From VRUE01 sp963837695 (GTDB lineage: Bacteria > Actinomycetota > Thermoleophilia > Solirubrobacterales > 70-9), in the NCBI GenBank assembly GCA_963837695.1, contig CAWINZ010000005.1, positions 1 through 64,000 on the forward strand: DNA of 64,000 nucleotides. Reading direction: 5' to 3'. Positions 26,549 to 35,672 of the stretch are shown here, one piece after another (position 1 is the stretch's first letter; each line of letters begins with the position of its first letter). The translations under genes were made by a program, and so were the position numbers. The notes under the pieces are model-generated. The model had not been told where the DNA came from. It did no database searches and saw only the letters and a list, made by a program, of their open reading frames with translations.

Positions 26549-27751
26549 ATGGCGACCGTGACGGCAACCGCACCGGCGGCCGCGCCGGAGGCCGACGAGC
26601 CCCTCGTCTCCGTGGTCATCCCCTGCCTCAACGAGGCGGAGAGCATCGAGGAGTGCGTGCGCTCGGCCCGGCGCGTGCTCGACGAGAGCGGCCTGAGCGG
26701 CGAGGTGGTCGTCGCCGACAACGACTCCGAGGACGGCAGCGGTGAGCTGGCGAGCGCGGCGGGGGCGCGGGTCGTGCACGAGCCGCGGCGCGGCTACGGC
26801 AGCGCCTACCTGGCCGGCTTCGCCGCGGCCCAGGGCCGCTACATCGTCACCGCCGACGCCGACCAGACCTACGACTTCGCCGAGATCCCCCACTTCGTCG
26901 CTCAGCTCGAGGACGGCGCCGACATGGTGATCGGCAACCGCATGAACAACATCCTGCCCGGGGCGATGCCCTGGCTGCACCGCTACATCGGCAACCCGGT
27001 GCTGAGCGGCTTCCTCAACCTGCTCTACCGCTCCGGCGTCCACGACGCCCACTGCGGCATGCGCGCCCTGCGCCGCGACACGCTGCCGCGCCTGCGCCTG
27101 CGCAGCACCGGCATGGAGTTCGCCTCGGAGATGGTCGTGCGCGCGGTCAAGGAGGAGCTGCGGGTGAGCGAGTTCGACATCGACTACCGGCCGCGCGCCG
27201 GCGAGTCGAAGCTCTCCTCCTTCCGCGACGGCTGGCGCCACCTCAAACTGCTGCTGGTCAACAGCCCGACGGCGCTGTTCATGGTGCCCGGGATGGCGAT
27301 GCTGGCGCTGGGCCTGCTGGGCATGGTGCTCTCGCTCTCGGGGATCTCCCTGTTCGGGCGCGAATGGCAGGTGCACGCGACGATCGCGGCGGCGCTGCTG
27401 ACCGTGGTCGGCGCCCAGGTGGTCGCCCTGGCGCTGAGCGCCCGCGCCTTCGCCGTCGACGCCCTCGGCGAGCGCCCCGACCGGCTGCTCGGCTGGGGCC
27501 GCGAGCGGCTGCGCATCGAGCACGGCCTGATCGCCGGCGCCCTGGTGGCGCTCTGCGGGTTGGCGATCGGCGGCACCGTCGTCGGCATCTGGATCGGCCG
27601 CGGCTTCGGCAACCTCTCCGAGGATCGCCTGCTGGTCTTCGCCGCGGTCCTGATCATCCTCGGCCTGCAGACGATCTTCTCGTCCTTCTTCCTCAGCATC
27701 ATCGGCCTGGCCCGCGGCGAGCAGCCGAACTGGCCGGCGGGCGCCGAGTGA
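26549..27751 (+). CDS. Membrane-anchored GT2 glycosyltransferase (400 aa)
   Basis: The GT-A domain opens SVVIPCLNEAESIEE, with VVADNDSEDGS and the metal-binding TADADQTYDF. It also has GNRMNNILPGAMPWLHRYIG, close to DPM1/polyprenyl-phosphate glycosyltransferases. Four C-terminal transmembrane segments follow. It likely makes a polyprenyl-phosphate sugar used by the local glycan pathway. Co-directional with and 17 bp after the single-pass membrane protein. Confidence 0.85.
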   Translation: MATVTATAPAAAPEADEPLVSVVIPCLNEAESIEECVRSARRVLDESGLSGEVVVADNDSEDGSGELASAAGARVVHEPRRGYGSAYLAGFAAAQGRYIVTADADQTYDFAEIPHFVAQLEDGADMVIGNRMNNILPGAMPWLHRYIGNPVLSGFLNLLYRSGVHDAHCGMRALRRDTLPRLRLRSTGMEFASEMVVRAVKEELRVSEFDIDYRPRAGESKLSSFRDGWRHLKLLLVNSPTALFMVPGMAMLALGLLGMVLSLSGISLFGREWQVHATIAAALLTVVGAQVVALALSARAFAVDALGERPDRLLGWGRERLRIEHGLIAGALVALCGLAIGGTVVGIWIGRGFGNLSEDRLLVFAAVLIILGLQTIFSSFFLSIIGLARGEQPNWPAGAE

Positions 27752-27763
27752 GGCGCCTCGCGC

Positions 27764-28018
27764 CTACTTATTGAACTGGAATCGCTGCCGCTCCTCGTCC
27801 CAGCTCATCCCCGCGCAAAGGCTTTCGAGGCTGACCTGCAGCGCGCTGGCCAGCTTCACCAGCGTGCCGAGGCGAGGCTCGCGGCCGGCGCGCTCGAGCA
27901 GGGACACCTCCGTGCGGTGCAGGTGGCAGCGGTCGGCCAACTCATCCTGGGTAATACCGGCCGCCCGGCGTGCCTTGGCTAGGTTTTCTGCGAAGCGCTC
28001 ACGAGGGGTCACGCGCAC
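27764..28018 (-). CDS. XRE-family HTH regulator (84 aa)
   Basis: A single helix-turn-helix of the Cro/CI type occupies most of the protein (AAGITQDELADRCHLHRTEV, then SLLERAGREPRLGTLVKLASAL). A short C-terminal tail follows. Such small XRE proteins are antitoxins or autoregulators. The gene directly upstream codes for a coiled-coil membrane protein. No toxin with known motifs is adjacent. Confidence 0.8.
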   Translation of the reverse strand: MRVTPRERFAENLAKARRAAGITQDELADRCHLHRTEVSLLERAGREPRLGTLVKLASALQVSLESLCAGMSWDEERQRFQFNK

Positions 28019-28118
28019 ACCCTACCTTGAGCGCGCCCAATACTCCAGTCCAGACGTCAAAAACCTCGCAAATGTCCCCATTGTGGGCAGGCAATTCGCC
28101 CCGATCGACTCGCTGCTA

Positions 28119-28340
28119 CTACAGGTGCGATGCGGCGAGAAGGGTGGCTATGACCCCGCCGAGGCCACCGATCAGCGTCAGCTGCAGATAGAAGAAACGG
28201 CTCTCCAGGCCCTCGAGGCGCCGCTCGACCTGCTCGAAGCGCTTGTCGACCTGCTCGAAGCGCCTGTCGATGTTGCGAGCGAGATCATCGATCTTCGCCC
28301 CCAGGGCGTCGAGCCTCGCGTCTGTCGAACCAGCGTGCAT
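28119..28340 (-). CDS. Coiled-coil protein with C-terminal membrane anchor (~73 aa)
   Basis: A heptad-like stretch (DARLDALGAKIDDLARN, then near-repeats RRFEQVDKRFEQVERR) is followed by a hydrophobic C-terminal helix (LTLIGGLGGVIATLLAA). The family resembles small DUF1640-like coiled-coil proteins. The start is uncertain: ATG 28340 covers all the supported domain, while ATG 28418 or GTG-type starts to 28487 would add poorly supported residues. It lies about 100 bp upstream of, and co-directional with, the XRE gene. Confidence 0.55.
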   Translation of the reverse strand: MHAGSTDARLDALGAKIDDLARNIDRRFEQVDKRFEQVERRLEGLESRFFYLQLTLIGGLGGVIATLLAASHL

Positions 28341-28497
28341 AGCTTGCTCTATTGTTGCATCGTAAACATTTCGGCGTCGGCCGGGGTCGTCTGCGTGGAT
28401 TGGGTCGTGCGCAGGCATCGTGAACCCAAGGCCACAGCGGGCGAAGTTCTCCCCCCCGGCCACCGCGGTAAGCCGGATTCCGCGCACATTGCGGCAA

Positions 28498-29358
28498 TCA
28501 GCCGCCGGTCGAATACGGCAGCTCGCCCGTGTCGTGCAGCTCGTGGCGCAGCGAGTTGATCGTCGCCCCGGCCAGCAATGCCAGGCTGAGCAGGTAGAAC
28601 CAGAGCAGGGCGATCAGGACGAAGCCGAGGGTCGAACCGAAGCGCGAGAGGCTGGAGACGTTGGCGAGGTAGAAGGGGAAGGCCCAGTTGGCGACGCCGG
28701 CGGCAACCGTCACGAAGGCCGCCCCGGGCCAGACGTCGCGCCAGGGCATGCGGCCTTTCGGCACGGCCCAGTAGATGACGCAGCAGATCGCGAAGACGAT
28801 TCCCACCGCCAGGCTCAGCAGCAGCACCGTGTCGATCGCCTTGATGTCGGAGAGGCCGAACGGCAGGCGGTCGGTGCCCGAGACGAGCGTCGCCTCGATC
28901 GTCGGCAGCAGGATGCTGGCCGCGATCAAGAGCAGGACGACGCCGAGCATGGTGAAGGAGAAGCGCTTCTGCTCGACCCAGCCGCGGGTCGGCACGTGGT
29001 AGATGCGGCCGAAGGCGGTGTCCATCGCCCCCCAGAAGGAGGCGCCGATCCACAGCGAGCCGAGGAAGGCGGCGATCCCGATCGTCGTCGAGTTGTCCTC
29101 GATCCGTTCCAGCACGTCGGCGAGAGTCTTCTGCTCGGTATTGGGGAAGAGCCGCTGCAGGTCGTCCAGCACGCCCGTCTCGACCCCCTTGATCTTCAAG
29201 ACCTGGCCGAAGACGAAGAGAACGAGCAGGGCGAAGGGGAAGACGGCGAGCATCAGGTTGTAGGCGACCATCGCCGAGAGCCCGGTGACGTTCTCGCGAT
29301 AGGCGCGCTGCCAGAAGGCGCGCAACCAGGGACGTGGATTTCTCACCGACCCGGACAC
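28498..29358 (-). CDS. YihY/BrkB family membrane protein (286 aa)
   Basis: YRENVTGLSAMVAYNLMLAVFPF is the family's N-terminal signature, and GSLWIGASFWGAMDTAFGRIY with six hydrophobic segments follows. Members are inner-membrane proteins, once thought to be RNase BN, of uncertain (possibly transport) role. GTG 29358 follows the ATPase stop by one base and GTG 29346 is an alternative; upstream residues in this frame are a shadow of the ATPase. Confidence 0.8.
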   Translation of the reverse strand: MSGSVRNPRPWLRAFWQRAYRENVTGLSAMVAYNLMLAVFPFALLVLFVFGQVLKIKGVETGVLDDLQRLFPNTEQKTLADVLERIEDNSTTIGIAAFLGSLWIGASFWGAMDTAFGRIYHVPTRGWVEQKRFSFTMLGVVLLLIAASILLPTIEATLVSGTDRLPFGLSDIKAIDTVLLLSLAVGIVFAICCVIYWAVPKGRMPWRDVWPGAAFVTVAAGVANWAFPFYLANVSSLSRFGSTLGFVLIALLWFYLLSLALLAGATINSLRHELHDTGELPYSTGG

Positions 29359-29359
29359 G

Positions 29360-30817
29360 TCAACCCGAGAGCGCCCAGAGGAGCAGGGCGGCCGGAACCA
29401 GGTTCGCGGATTTGCCGAAGTCGAACTCGTCACGGCTCGCGACCACGGACGGGCGGCCCGGCAGGGCCCGGGCGGGCGCGGTCGCCTTGCGGCGGTCGAG
29501 CGTCGCCCGGTCGGCAACCTCGACCGCGTCGACCTGACCGCGCGGGCCGCAGACGAAATCGATCTCGCCGCCGCGGCGCGTCCCCCAGACGTGCAGCGCC
29601 TCGGGCGCGCCCATGTTCTCGGCGCGGCGCTCCCGTGGCTCGTAGCGACGGTACAGCGCCAATGCCAGCGCGTTCTCCACCTCGGCGGGGCGGTCGCGGC
29701 TCAAGCCGACGCGGGCGGCCACGATCGTGCTCAACAGCGGATCGCCGAAGTAGACCTTCTTGTCCTTTGCCATGTCGCCGCTGCCCGAGTCCTGCTTCCA
29801 GAAATAGACGACGAGGGCGAAGTAGTTGACCGCCAGCAGCTCGACGTAGCTCTGCACCGTGCGAGGATCGTTGCGATCGCTTGCCCGCCGGCGGGGCCGA
29901 CCGAGGGGCGTGCCCAGCTCCCGCGCCAGCTTCGACCAGCTCAGCTTCGACCCGAGTGAGCGCATCACCCGCTCGAGCAACGCCTGAACGGCGGGCACAG
30001 AGGCGCCGCGCGCCTGGACCTCCTTGACCAGCGAGTCCCAGAGGACTCGCTGGACCTCCTCGCTCGGCTCGGCGTTGCCCGCCGCTGCCTCCACGACGGC
30101 GGCCGGCAGGCCTCCGAACAACAGGTAGCGCTCCAACGCACGCTGCAGGGCGGGCAGATGAACGCGTGCCTCGGCCAGCGTCTTGCGCCCCTCGGGGGCC
30201 AGGGCCTCGGCCAGCGTCAGCCCCGGGGCCGGCGGTACCGAGTCGTCGATCGCGCGTGAGAACGAGGCGAAATCCTGAGGCAGGACGAGGAAGTCGCGAC
30301 CCCGGCCCCGGCGCCCCGGCAACCGCTCGGCGGCGCCCTCGGCCAGATCGGCCGCCGAGGAGCCGGTGCAGACGACGACATCGCGATCGATGCGCCCCTC
30401 GTCCCACAGCGCCTTCACCGCGGTCTGCCAGCGGCCGGCCGCGGTCACCTCGTCGAGCAGCAGCAACCGCGGTCCACTCCCTCCCGCGGCCAGCTCGAGG
30501 GCGCGATTGACCGATTCGACCAGCGCCGAGGGCGGCTGCTCCTCGAGCAGGTCGAGGGAGAGATAGATGACATCGCGCGGCGCGGCGCCGGCCTGAAGCG
30601 CCCGTCGCACGAGCAGCTTCAGATCGGTGGACTTGCCCGCTTGGCGCGGGCCGCGGAGCACGTGGATGGCGGCGGCGCCGAGCTCGATCTCCTCGACCTG
30701 TGGGGAGGCGAGTCGTATCGCGCTCGCGTTCAGCCGCCGCAGGTGCGGGTCTTCCTGCTCCCAGCCGGGCCTCGTCCACCACAGATTGAAACGCGAGATC
30801 TGCGCGTCGCTCAGCAT
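29360..30817 (-). CDS. AAA ATPase of the AAA_14/DUF4143 type (485 aa)
   Basis: Walker A GPRQAGKST near residue 57 and Walker B LLLLDEV near 118 are clear. The C-terminal DUF4143-like part has FGDPLLSTIVAA and RRGGEIDFVCG, a fold related to PD-(D/E)XK nucleases with the conserved E-I-D. Function of the family is poorly known; it is found in accessory regions of many genomes. ATG 30817 follows an open intergenic region. Its stop lies one base from the YihY start. Confidence 0.8.
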   Translation of the reverse strand: MLSDAQISRFNLWWTRPGWEQEDPHLRRLNASAIRLASPQVEEIELGAAAIHVLRGPRQAGKSTDLKLLVRRALQAGAAPRDVIYLSLDLLEEQPPSALVESVNRALELAAGGSGPRLLLLDEVTAAGRWQTAVKALWDEGRIDRDVVVCTGSSAADLAEGAAERLPGRRGRGRDFLVLPQDFASFSRAIDDSVPPAPGLTLAEALAPEGRKTLAEARVHLPALQRALERYLLFGGLPAAVVEAAAGNAEPSEEVQRVLWDSLVKEVQARGASVPAVQALLERVMRSLGSKLSWSKLARELGTPLGRPRRRASDRNDPRTVQSYVELLAVNYFALVVYFWKQDSGSGDMAKDKKVYFGDPLLSTIVAARVGLSRDRPAEVENALALALYRRYEPRERRAENMGAPEALHVWGTRRGGEIDFVCGPRGQVDAVEVADRATLDRRKATAPARALPGRPSVVASRDEFDFGKSANLVPAALLLWALSG

Positions 30818-30936
30818 TGAGGGGCAGATATTAGCAATGCATTCCCCATATATGCCCCATACTTATGCAATTCATTGAGATTTTCGGCCTCTTGCTCATC
30901 GGCGTCTCCCCACGGATAGTCTCGCGCGCGCCGGTA

Positions 30937-30965
30937 TTGACTTCACAAACTGAAGCGCCTATCAT
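30937..30965 (+). promoter_or_regulatory. Promoter of the primary sigma factor gene
   Basis: TTGACT (30937-30942), 17-bp spacer and TATCAT (30960-30965), a near-consensus vegetative promoter about 105 bp before the coding start. Confidence 0.7.
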
Positions 30966-30973
30966 GCGAACAG

Positions 30974-30995
30974 ACGTTTGAGGCCTTTCAAACGT
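30974..30995 (+). promoter_or_regulatory. Inverted repeat in the sigma factor 5' leader
   Basis: ACGTTTGA (30974-30981) is repeated inverted at 30988-30995 with 6 bp between. It begins 8 bp after the -10, so it lies at or next to the transcription start. It could be an operator or a 5' stabilising hairpin. Confidence 0.45.
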
Positions 30996-31069
30996 GCCGG
31001 GCCCTATTCCTACTTCGCGGACCGCGTCGCCGGTCCGCTTTTTTGACGCAGAAAGACGGGTGCAGATTA

Positions 31070-32176
31070 ATGCTGGTTGCAGAGCTTCAGGAGCTCGAGG
31101 AGGTCAAAGGGCTGATCCACAGGGGTCAGCAACTGGGCGTGCTCACCTTCGGCGACATCGCCACGGCGGTGTCGGAGGTCGATCTCGACGAGTCCGACGT
31201 CGAGGACCTCTACGGCCATATCGAGAAGCAGGGGATCGAGCTTGTCGAGGACATGGACCCGGCCCAGAAAGCGGCCGCCGACGCGATGCCCGCCGACACC
31301 GGCCGCAAAGGCCGGCGCCGCGCCAAAGCCGCGATCGACCTTAAACCGGACATGACCACGGACAGCCTGCAGCTGTTCCTCAAGGACATCGGCAAAGTCC
31401 GCCTGCTGACCGCCCAGGAGGAGGTCGAACTCGCCAAGCGGATCGAGCGCGGCGACCTCGACGCGAAGCAGAAAATGGTCGAGTCCAACCTGCGCCTGGT
31501 CGTCTCGATCGCCAAGAACTACCGCAACCAGGGCCTGCCCTTCCTCGACCTGATCCAGGAGGGCACGCTGGGCCTGGTCCGCGCGGCGGAGAAGTTCGAC
31601 TACCGCAAGGGCTTCAAGTTCTCCACCTATGCGACCTGGTGGATCCGCCAGGCGATCGCCCGCGCCCTGGCCGACAAGGCGCGCACGATCCGCATCCCGG
31701 TCCACGTGGTCGAGAAGCTGAACAAGATCGGCCGCGCCGAGCGCAAGCTGGTCACCGAGCTCGGCCGCGAGCCGACCCCCGAGGAGATCGCCGAGGTCAC
31801 CGGGATCGACCCCGAGGAGGTCGACTCGATCAAGCGTTCCGCCCAGGCCCCGGTCAGCCTCGAGAAGCCGGTCGGCGACGAGGAGGAGTCGGAGTTCGGC
31901 CAGTTCATCGCCGACGAGAAGGCCGAGTCCCCCTTCGACCGTGCCGCGGACCTGCTGACCAAAGAGGCGCTGAAGGAAGCGCTGGAGAACCTCTCCTACC
32001 GCGAGCGCCGCGTGCTCGAACTGCGCTACGGACTCGGTGGCGAGCATCCCCGCACCCTCGACGAGGTCGGCCGCACCTTCAACGTCACGCGGGAGCGGAT
32101 CCGCCAGATCGAGAACCAGAGCCTCAAAAAGCTGCAGCAGCTGGGCGAAGCGCAGAAACTGCGCGAAGTCACCTGA
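31070..32176 (+). CDS. rpoD: Primary RNA polymerase sigma factor (368 aa)
   Basis: Region 1.2 (TDSLQLFLKDIGKVRLLTAQ), region 2 (GLPFLDLIQEGTLGLVRA; YATWWIRQAIARA), region 3 (RIPVHVVEKLNK) and region 4.2 (TLDEVGRTFNVTRERIRQIE) are all present with housekeeping-type sequence, including the -10 recognition helix and the -35 helix-turn-helix. Region 1.1 is short. ATG 31070 is chosen; TTG 31043 is in frame but poorly preceded. The promoters seen in this window (TTGACT/A with TANNNT) fit recognition by this factor. Confidence 0.93.
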   Translation: MLVAELQELEEVKGLIHRGQQLGVLTFGDIATAVSEVDLDESDVEDLYGHIEKQGIELVEDMDPAQKAAADAMPADTGRKGRRRAKAAIDLKPDMTTDSLQLFLKDIGKVRLLTAQEEVELAKRIERGDLDAKQKMVESNLRLVVSIAKNYRNQGLPFLDLIQEGTLGLVRAAEKFDYRKGFKFSTYATWWIRQAIARALADKARTIRIPVHVVEKLNKIGRAERKLVTELGREPTPEEIAEVTGIDPEEVDSIKRSAQAPVSLEKPVGDEEESEFGQFIADEKAESPFDRAADLLTKEALKEALENLSYRERRVLELRYGLGGEHPRTLDEVGRTFNVTRERIRQIENQSLKKLQQLGEAQKLREVT

Positions 32177-32182
32177 GGCGCC

Positions 32183-33103
32183 TCACTCGTCCTCGTCGCC
32201 CTCCCAGTCCTCCTCCTCCTCGTCTTCGTCCTCGGGGGGAGGAGGCGGCGTAGGAGGTCTCCAGACCGGCCTCACCTCCAGTCGCTCGAAGCCGGCACGG
32301 ACGAGGTTGCGGGCCGCGGTGGAGTCGAGCCGGTCGAGCGGCTCTTCGACTTCGGCGAAGACGGTGCGGCAGCCGGCGTCGATCGCGTCGCGGACGCGGC
32401 GCCGCAGCAGCGCCAGGTGGAAGCCCTGGCCGCGGGCGGGCTCGCTGGTGGCGGCGAAGGCGAGCTGCGCCACACCGAGGTGGAGCATCATCGAAGCGGC
32501 GGCGACCGGGTATCCGCGCCGGTCGAGCGCGACGTAGCAGCGCCAGCGATCGCGTTCGGGCAGGGGGTCGAAGAAGCTCCATGCCGTCGAGTCCAGATCG
32601 AAACCCTCGCCCGGGAAGTCGCTGAAGCCTTCGGTGAACTCCTCGACCTCGATCACCTCGATCTCGGCCGGCTCGGGAAGGTCGCGCAACGGGCCGGAGC
32701 GAGCGAACCTGACGAGGCCGTCGGCGCGAACGTAGCCGCGTTGGTTGAGCAGGTCCTCGGCCGCGGCCGACTCCGACCGTCCGGGGGTGACCGGCACGCG
32801 GACGTCGAGGCCGAGCGACCCGGCCCAATCGAGCGCCTGCGCCAGGTGCCCGTGCTCCACCGCCCCGGGCTCGGCGGCGCCGAGCACGAGGTTCAGCAAG
32901 GGCTGGTGCGGCATCCCGGCGACCACAGTCACCTGGACCCGCCCGTACCAGCGGGTCTCGATCCGCTGCTCCTCGACGGCGTCCAGCACCGGCGCCCGCC
33001 AGAGGTCCAACCAGAAGCGCCGCTCGAGCGCATCGAGTAAGACCGGGCCGGCGACCTCGCCGCGATCACGATCAAAGCCCCCGAAATCGGCCTCCCATGC
33101 CAC
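32183..33103 (-). CDS. GNAT-like acetyltransferase with acidic tail (306 aa)
   Basis: The central motif AATSEPARGQGFHLALLRRRV matches the acetyl-CoA-binding R-x-x-G-x-G/A pattern, and a second half-domain lies N-terminally, so it may be a tandem GNAT. The last ~20 residues are almost all Glu, Asp and Pro. The substrate is unknown. Convergent with the sigma factor gene, with 6 bp between stops. Confidence 0.65.
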   Translation of the reverse strand: MAWEADFGGFDRDRGEVAGPVLLDALERRFWLDLWRAPVLDAVEEQRIETRWYGRVQVTVVAGMPHQPLLNLVLGAAEPGAVEHGHLAQALDWAGSLGLDVRVPVTPGRSESAAAEDLLNQRGYVRADGLVRFARSGPLRDLPEPAEIEVIEVEEFTEGFSDFPGEGFDLDSTAWSFFDPLPERDRWRCYVALDRRGYPVAAASMMLHLGVAQLAFAATSEPARGQGFHLALLRRRVRDAIDAGCRTVFAEVEEPLDRLDSTAARNLVRAGFERLEVRPVWRPPTPPPPPEDEDEEEEDWEGDEDE

Positions 33104-33260
33104 CGGCCAAGCTTAGGGTACGAGGTAGGTTTGCACAAGGAATTGGGACCAATATCGCCTTTCGTGGCGGCGGCAGCGGAAGCCGCCGGACGGACGCAGC
33201 GGTACCCGGTCGCCTCACCTTTCCGCACGTGCCGCGCGGCTGCTCTAGACTCCCCGATTA

Positions 33261-34049
33261 ATGGGAAGCGCAGTCGAAGTCCCGCCCGACTGGTACCGCT
33301 CGGGCTTCCCGCCGATCACGGCGGCGATGCCGTGGGCCGACAGGACCGAGGCCGAAGTCGACCGGGCGCTGGCGATGCTGCGGCCGGAGGGCGGCGAGCG
33401 CGTGCTCGACCTCGCCTGTGGCATCGGTCGGCACGGGCGCGAGTTGTGCCGCCGCGGCTTCGAGGTCGTCGGCGTCGATATATCGGCGGCGCTGCTCGAG
33501 ATCGCCGCGGGCGAAGCCGAACTTCAGAACCTCGACAGGATCGAGTTCATCGAAGCGGACCTGCGGGAGCTCGACCTGCGCGATGAGTTCGACATCGTGC
33601 TCAGCCTCAACGACGGCGCCGTCGGCTACTTCGAGACCGACGAGGAGAACCGCCGCACCTTCGAGGTCATCGCGCGGGCGCTGCGGGCGGGCGGCGCGCA
33701 CCTGATGCAGCTGCCGAACGTGCTCCACGCCGAAAAGAACCTGCCGCTGAAATCCTGGATCGTCGGCGAGTCGACGCTCGAACTGTCCGACCACCGCTGG
33801 AACGCCGAGGACCGCTACATCGAAGGCTCGACGGTGCCGATCCGCCTCGGCGAGGTCTTCGAAAAATACGAGGAGATCCCCTTCCGCCAGCGCCTCTACA
33901 CCGTCGAGGAACTGGCCGAGATCTACGACTCGGTCGGGATGCGCCTCGCCAACACCTTCGCCGGCAGCGGCAAAGCCCGCAAGCCAAAGCCCTCCCAGTT
34001 CGAGATCTTCGTCGAGGGCCGCAAGGACCCGGCCCCCGCCACTCCCTGA
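33261..34049 (+). CDS. Class I SAM-dependent methyltransferase (262 aa)
   Basis: Motif I VLDLACGIGRHGRELCRRG near residue 48, acidic motif II GVDISAALLE and post-I FDIVLSLNDG are present. The C-terminal half resembles the D-x-R-Y-I domain of small-molecule methyltransferases. Substrate not identifiable. It sits 42 bp upstream of pilT and may share a transcript. Confidence 0.8.
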   Translation: MGSAVEVPPDWYRSGFPPITAAMPWADRTEAEVDRALAMLRPEGGERVLDLACGIGRHGRELCRRGFEVVGVDISAALLEIAAGEAELQNLDRIEFIEADLRELDLRDEFDIVLSLNDGAVGYFETDEENRRTFEVIARALRAGGAHLMQLPNVLHAEKNLPLKSWIVGESTLELSDHRWNAEDRYIEGSTVPIRLGEVFEKYEEIPFRQRLYTVEELAEIYDSVGMRLANTFAGSGKARKPKPSQFEIFVEGRKDPAPATP

Positions 34050-34091
34050 GCTGACTAATGAACTCCGGCATCGTGGCCGATAAGGGCCCTG

Positions 34092-35198
34092 ATGTTCGAA
34101 ATCGACTCAGCGCTGCGCACGCTCGTCGAGCGGGGCGGCTCAGACCTTCACATCAAAGTGGCGGCGCCACCGACCATCCGCCTGCACGGTGAGCTGGCCG
34201 GCCTGGAGGGCTTTGAGCCGCTGCGCGCCGAGGACACCGAGAAGGCCTTCCACGACATCGCCGAGGTGCGCTCGCTGACCGAGTTCGAGGAATGCGGCGA
34301 GGCCGACTTCTCCTACGCGATCCCGGGCCTCTCGCGGTTCCGCGTCAACGTCTTCAAACAGCGTGGGTCGACCTCGATCGTGTGCCGCGCGATCCCCTTC
34401 GAAATCCGCTCGGTCGAGGACCTCGGCCTGCCCGAGGTCGTCACCAACCTGGCCGAGGAGCAGCGCGGAATCATCCTCGTCACCGGCACGACCGGCTCGG
34501 GCAAGAGCACCACGCTGGCGGCGATGATCGACCACATCAACCGCACCCGCTCGCACCACATCGTCACCCTCGAGGACCCGATCGAGTACCTGCACGAAGA
34601 CAAAGGCTCGATCGTCAACCAGCGTGAGATCGGCTCCGACACGGAGAGCTTCGGCCGGGCGATGCGCCGCGTGCTGCGCCAGGACCCCGACGTGATCCTG
34701 ATCGGCGAGATGCGCGACGAGGAGACGGTGCGCACCGCGCTCTCGGCGGCGGAGACCGGGCACCTCGTCCTCTCCACCGTCCACACCCTCGACGCGACCG
34801 AGACGATCAACCGCATCATCGACTTCTTTCCCCCCCACCTCCAGCACCAGGCCCGCGTGATGCTCTCCTCGACGCTGAAAGGAGCGATCGCGCAGCGCCT
34901 CGTCCCCGACATCACCGGCGAGGGCCGCGTTCCCGCCTCGGAGGTGCTCGTCGTCACCGGCCGCGTCCAGGACCTGATCCTCAACCCCGATGAAACGGGC
35001 AAGATCACCGAGGTGATCGCCGAGGGCGAGTACTACGGCATGCGCACCTTCGACCAGTCCCTGCTGCGCTACGTGATGGAGGGCAAGATCGCCGAGCAGG
35101 TCGCGCTCGACTACGCCTCCAGCCCGCACGACTTCAAACTGATGCTGGCCGCCGGCGGCCAGCGGGCCAGCGGCATCGAGCAGCTCGAGAGCGCTTAA
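34092..35198 (+). CDS. pilT: Type IV pilus twitching ATPase (368 aa)
   Basis: N-terminal SDLHIKVAAPP, Walker A GTTGSGKSTT near residue 138, Asp box VTLEDPIEYLH, Walker B DPDVILIGEMRD and His box HLVLSTVHTLDA are all at standard spacing for PilT. The length is typical. PilT disassembles pilin to retract pili. No other pilus gene is in the window. The ATG at 34092 is supported by the conserved N-terminal residues. Its stop overlaps the convergent peroxiredoxin stop. Confidence 0.93.
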   Translation: MFEIDSALRTLVERGGSDLHIKVAAPPTIRLHGELAGLEGFEPLRAEDTEKAFHDIAEVRSLTEFEECGEADFSYAIPGLSRFRVNVFKQRGSTSIVCRAIPFEIRSVEDLGLPEVVTNLAEEQRGIILVTGTTGSGKSTTLAAMIDHINRTRSHHIVTLEDPIEYLHEDKGSIVNQREIGSDTESFGRAMRRVLRQDPDVILIGEMRDEETVRTALSAAETGHLVLSTVHTLDATETINRIIDFFPPHLQHQARVMLSSTLKGAIAQRLVPDITGEGRVPASEVLVVTGRVQDLILNPDETGKITEVIAEGEYYGMRTFDQSLLRYVMEGKIAEQVALDYASSPHDFKLMLAAGGQRASGIEQLESA

Positions 35199-35662
35199 CC
35201 GAGCTCGGCGAGCGCCGCGAGCACGGCATCGTCGTGCGTCTTCGGCGAGACCTTCGGGAAGACCTTGGCGAGTTTGCCGTCGGCGTCGATCAGGAAGGTC
35301 GCCCGCTGCACGCCCATGTACTTCTTGCCGTACATCGACTTCTCGACCCAGGTGCCGTAGCGCTCGGCGACGGCGTGGTCGGCGTCGGCCAGCAGGGTGA
35401 AGTTGAGGTCGTACTTGTCGTGGAACTTCTTCACGTCGGCGACCTCGTCGGGGGAGATGCCGATCACCCGGGCGGCGTGGGTCTCGACGTAGTCTTCGAA
35501 GTGGTCGCGCACCCCGCAGGCCTGCGTCGTGCAGCCCGGCGTGTCGGCGCGAGGGTAAAAGTAGAGGACGACGGGCCGGCCCCGCAGGGTGGTAAGGCTC
35601 AGCTCCCTGCCGTCCTGGTCGGGCAGGGTGAAATCGGGGGCGGCGTCACCGGCTTTGAGCAT
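35195..35662 (-). CDS. bcp: Thioredoxin-dependent peroxiredoxin, BCP type (155 aa)
   Basis: The peroxidatic cysteine lies in YPRADTPGCTTQACGVRDHF with a resolving cysteine five residues later, as in atypical 2-Cys BCP/PrxQ enzymes. It reduces peroxides using thioredoxin in the cytoplasm. ATG 35662 begins MLKAGDAAPDFTLPDQDG, the true N-terminus; sequence further upstream in this frame is a shadow of two neighbouring genes. Last gene of a three-gene minus-strand group. Confidence 0.9.
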   Translation of the reverse strand: MLKAGDAAPDFTLPDQDGRELSLTTLRGRPVVLYFYPRADTPGCTTQACGVRDHFEDYVETHAARVIGISPDEVADVKKFHDKYDLNFTLLADADHAVAERYGTWVEKSMYGKKYMGVQRATFLIDADGKLAKVFPKVSPKTHDDAVLAALAELG

Positions 35663-35672
35663 CGGCCGGGGC

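Noticed and set aside
30974..30995. Intrinsic terminator upstream of rpoD
   Set aside because: Stem of 8 bp, AT-containing, no U-run and begins at the predicted transcription start; better read as an operator or 5' hairpin.
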